From Actinomycetota bacterium (GTDB lineage Bacteria; Actinomycetota; Acidimicrobiia; Acidimicrobiales; Iamiaceae), in NCBI GenBank assembly GCA_018268545.1, contig JAFDWI010000169.1, forward strand, positions 1 through 7,497: a stretch of DNA of 7,497 nucleotides, written 5' to 3'. How positions within the stretch are numbered: the first letter of the stretch is position 1; each line of letters opens with the position of its first letter. This document shows positions 6,287 through 7,497 of this stretch, in pieces. Under the pieces are notes generated by a model. The model had not been told where the DNA came from. It saw only the letters and a program-made list of their open reading frames with translations, and made no database searches. The translations under genes and the position numbers were made by a program.

Positions 6287-6916
6287 TCAGAGCTTGCGCA
6301 GCACGGTGACGACCCGGCCGTAGATCGTCACCTCGTCGGCGGGGAACGTCATCGGTCGGAGACGGTCGTTGTGGGGGATCAGGATGATCTGGTCGCCGTC
6401 ACGTTCGAAGGTCTTGACCGTCGCCTCGTCACCGGGAATCCCTGCGACGACGATCTCGCCGTCCACGGCCGTCGACTGCGCGCGCACGACGACGAGGTCA
6501 CCCTCGAAGATCCCGATCCCGACCATCGAGTCGCCGCGCACCCGTAGCATGAACAGATCGCCGTCGCCGGTCAGGTCCTCGGCGACGGGGATGGTCTCCT
6601 CGATGTTCTCCTCGGCGAGCACGTCGGTCCCGGCGGCGACATCGCCGACGAGCGGGACGTGCCGCATCGGTCGGCGCTCCACGGTGGCGCCCGAGAAGGG
6701 GTCGTAGCGAACCTGGATCGCTCGGGGTTTCGTCGGGTCACGACGGAGGTACCCGAGGCGTTGCAACGTCGAGAGGTGCGCGTGCACGCTCGACGGTGAG
6801 GTGAGGCCGACCGCGTCGCCGATCTCACGCACCGACGGCGGATAGCCACGGTCGCGCATCGACGATTCGATGCATTCGAGGACCTGCAGTTGGCGTTGCG
6901 ACAGGTTCGTCGTCAT
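6287..6916 (-). CDS. lexA: SOS repressor LexA
   Basis: LexA represses DNA-damage genes and cleaves itself when stimulated by RecA filaments. The product is 209 residues. The N-terminal winged helix-turn-helix covers about 1-70: LSQRQLQVLECIESSMRDRG, YPPSVREIGDAVGLTSPSSV, HAHLSTLQRLGYLRRDPTKP. The peptidase S24 domain follows. The self-cleavage site is Ala95-Gly96 in VGDVAAGTDVLA, the nucleophile is Ser130 in VRGDSM, and the general base is Lys168 in ATVKTFE. All are intact, so it should be cleavable. The start is ATG at 6914-6916, preceded on the minus strand by AAAGG six bases upstream. The frame stays open further upstream, but that part crosses the promoter and operators and is not coding. 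The gene converges with dapE (30 bp between stops) and diverges from a LysM membrane protein. Four LexA-box-like sites upstream imply autoregulation. Confidence 0.97.
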   Translation of the reverse strand: MTTNLSQRQLQVLECIESSMRDRGYPPSVREIGDAVGLTSPSSVHAHLSTLQRLGYLRRDPTKPRAIQVRYDPFSGATVERRPMRHVPLVGDVAAGTDVLAEENIEETIPVAEDLTGDGDLFMLRVRGDSMVGIGIFEGDLVVVRAQSTAVDGEIVVAGIPGDEATVKTFERDGDQIILIPHNDRLRPMTFPADEVTIYGRVVTVLRKL

Positions 6917-6948
6917 CAGGTGCCTTTCGCCGGTGCCCCGGACGGAGC

Positions 6949-6964
6949 ACGAACTGGTGTTCGT
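6949..6964. promoter_or_regulatory. LexA box A (SOS operator-like), near the lexA transcription start
   Basis: ACGAACTGGTGTTCGT is a CGAAC-N4-GTTCG palindrome. It extends to perfect 8-bp arms, GCACGAAC (6947-6954) and GTTCGTGC (6959-6966). It matches 10 of 12 specified positions of the mycobacterial-type box TCGAAC-N4-GTTCGA. It falls over the predicted +1 of lexA, about 33 bp before the start codon, so bound LexA would block its own promoter. Confidence 0.75.
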
Positions 6965-6969
6965 GCACG

Positions 6970-6998
6970 ATCGTAGACGATGGTGTGACAAATGACAA
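6970..6998 (-). promoter_or_regulatory. predicted lexA promoter (-35 TTGTCA, 17-bp spacer, -10 TACGAT)
   Basis: Read on the minus strand, TTGTCA (6993-6998) is followed after exactly 17 bp by TACGAT (6970-6975), a good vegetative-sigma layout. The start would be near 6963, giving a leader of about 47 nt. A second TTGTCA lies at 6986-6991, 10 bp from the -10. The promoter is bracketed by LexA box B, which overlaps the -35, and box A at +1, consistent with negative autoregulation. Confidence 0.6.
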
Positions 6999-7010
6999 AC
7001 ATCTGTTCGA
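6995..7010. promoter_or_regulatory. LexA box B, overlapping the lexA -35
   Basis: ACAAACATCTGTTCGA has one perfect half-site (GTTCGA) and one degenerate half (ACAAAC), matching 10 of 12 specified positions of TCGAAC-N4-GTTCGA. Its centre is 29 bp from box C. It overlaps the predicted lexA -35 element. It is the least symmetric of the four, so on its own it would be a weak call; position and spacing support it. Confidence 0.55.
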
Positions 7011-7018
7011 TTTTCCTC

Positions 7019-7047
7019 TTGACTCGAACAGTCGTTCGTGCTTGCCT
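7019..7047 (+). promoter_or_regulatory. tentative promoter for the LysM protein gene (-35 TTGACT)
   Basis: TTGACT (7019-7024) matches five of six bases of a vegetative -35. Seventeen bases on, TTGCCT (7042-7047) is a poor -10. No TANNNT occurs between 7021 and the start codon. An alternative pair is GTGACA (6985-6990) with GATTTT (7009-7014) at an 18-bp spacing. Either would be overlapped or closely followed by LexA boxes C and D, so SOS control is likely even though the exact promoter is unclear. Confidence 0.3.
7024..7039. promoter_or_regulatory. LexA box C, best match of the four
   Basis: TCGAACAGTCGTTCGT matches 11 of 12 specified positions of TCGAAC-N4-GTTCGA, with perfect CGAAC/GTTCG arms. 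It lies 29 bp centre to centre from both box B and box D. It starts at the last base of the candidate -35 for the rightward LysM gene. Confidence 0.85.
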
Positions 7048-7052
7048 GTGGG

Positions 7053-7068
7053 TCGAACGAATGTTCTG
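7053..7068. promoter_or_regulatory. LexA box D, on the LysM gene side
   Basis: TCGAACGAATGTTCTG has a perfect left half-site and a right half with two changes, matching 10 of 12 specified positions of TCGAAC-N4-GTTCGA. Its centre is 29 bp from box C and about 90 bp before the LysM gene start codon, suited to repress rightward transcription. Confidence 0.65.
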
Positions 7069-7150
7069 TCCCGCCGGATCGACCGGCAGGCGTGAGTCGA
7101 ACGTGGGGCATCGTCGTGACGATGTCACACCCGGACGAGAGAGTGTCCTC

Positions 7151-7497
7151 ATGGCAGCGATCTTCCCCATCCCGTACGACATCGAGACCAGAGGGCCAGC
7201 CCGATCCCCTCGGCGACCGCTCGGCACCGTCATCCCCTTCGACCGACGGCCGGACCGCCGGTCGGATCATCGGCGACCGGGCACGATCCGACTGCACCCT
7301 GCACTGGGGATCGCGGTCATCGCGATCGTGGCGATCGGGATCGTGACGATGCTCGGGCTGGTCTTCTCGGCCATCGACGGTGCCTCGCAACCGCCTGCCC
7401 CGGTTCCGGTGAGCATTCCGGCGTCGATCGCGCCGGTGAACCCGGCGAACGTGATCGTCGTCCAGTCGGGCGACACCCTCACGTCGATCGCCCGGCG
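7151..7497 (+). CDS. LysM-domain single-pass membrane protein, 5' part; likely SOS-controlled division/cell-wall factor
   Basis: Only the first 115 codons are present; the frame is open to the right edge. Residues 1-50 are Arg/Pro-rich and presumably cytoplasmic. One hydrophobic segment follows (about 51-75, LGIAVIAIVAIGIVTMLGLV), then a Pro/Ala/Val-rich linker (about 76-100). The start of a LysM motif comes last, VIVVQSGDTLTSIAR (101-115), and would bind peptidoglycan outside the membrane. The start is ATG 7151 with a GAGAG purine stretch upstream. Divergence from lexA and nearby LexA boxes match the lexA/yneA arrangement of Bacillus and lexA/Rv2719c of Mycobacterium. In those systems the partner is induced by DNA damage and delays division or acts on the cell wall. 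That function is inferred from context and topology, not from sequence identity. What follows the LysM motif, for example a hydrolase domain, cannot be seen. Confidence 0.85.
   Translation, partial: MAAIFPIPYDIETRGPARSPRRPLGTVIPFDRRPDRRSDHRRPGTIRLHPALGIAVIAIVAIGIVTMLGLVFSAIDGASQPPAPVPVSIPASIAPVNPANVIVVQSGDTLTSIAR

Noticed and set aside
6970..6991. PafBC-type (LexA-independent) damage promoter, from TTGTCA followed by TACGAT
   Set aside because: The mycobacterial motif as I recall it needs a GTG after TTGTCR and an 11-bp distance to TANNNT. Here the bases are CAC and the distance is 10. The 17-bp spaced vegetative promoter fits better.
7097..7112. Fifth LexA box starting at TCGAAC (7097-7102)
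   Set aside because: The right half after the 4-bp spacer has no resemblance to GTTCGA, so only a half-site is present.
6917..7390. Upstream extension of the lexA frame on the minus strand
   Set aside because: It crosses the lexA promoter, all four operator-like sites and the start of the LysM gene. The true LexA N-terminus (MTTNLSQRQ) and AAAGG site are at 6916.
1..7497. CRISPR arrays, tRNA or rRNA genes, phage or defence genes
   Set aside because: I saw no regularly spaced direct repeats, cloverleaf-like segments or defence-type proteins. All coding space is taken by recognised genes.

Overview
The window is GC-rich, compact bacterial DNA with strong G/C third-position bias. Gene order and protein types point to an actinobacterium. 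Evidence includes an actinobacterial-style DapC and DapE, CGAAC-N4-GTTCG LexA boxes, and the miaA-dapF-hflX ... lexA order also found in Mycobacterium and Streptomyces. Some features (an E. coli-type DapD, and a DapF with an AEMSGNG motif) fit a deep-branching class such as Acidimicrobiia better than Mycobacteriales. That taxonomic guess is inference only.

Layout, left to right. The 3' part of miaA (tRNA isopentenyltransferase) enters from the left edge. After a 91-bp gap come dapF (diaminopimelate epimerase), hflX (ribosome-associated GTPase) and dapC (succinyl-DAP aminotransferase), joined by two 4-bp ATGA stop/start overlaps. The block is broken by a 194-bp gap holding a 165-bp imperfect palindrome with perfect 16-bp terminal inverted repeats, which looks like a miniature transposable element. 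It ends nine bases before the GTG start of dapD (tetrahydrodipicolinate N-succinyltransferase). dapE (succinyl-DAP desuccinylase) follows 2 bp after dapD. dapE converges on lexA, which is on the minus strand, with 30 bp between the stops and a hairpin over the dapE stop. lexA is divergent from a gene at the right edge, truncated here, that encodes a single-pass membrane protein with a LysM domain. The 234-bp divergent region carries a good lexA promoter and four LexA-box-like palindromes, three of them at a regular 29-bp pitch.

Function. dapD, dapC, dapE and dapF supply the four consecutive steps of the succinylase branch from tetrahydrodipicolinate to meso-diaminopimelate, used for peptidoglycan and lysine. 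dapA, dapB and lysA are not in the window. lexA plus the LysM membrane protein form an SOS module like lexA/yneA of Bacillus, divS of Corynebacterium and lexA/Rv2719c of Mycobacterium. There the LysM or membrane partner is a damage-induced cell-division or cell-wall factor.

Most of the window is recognisable housekeeping DNA, and I see no wholly new system. The points most worth checking are the Cys-to-Ser change at a catalytic position of DapF, the MITE-like palindrome that splits the DAP gene block, and the phased array of LexA operators.
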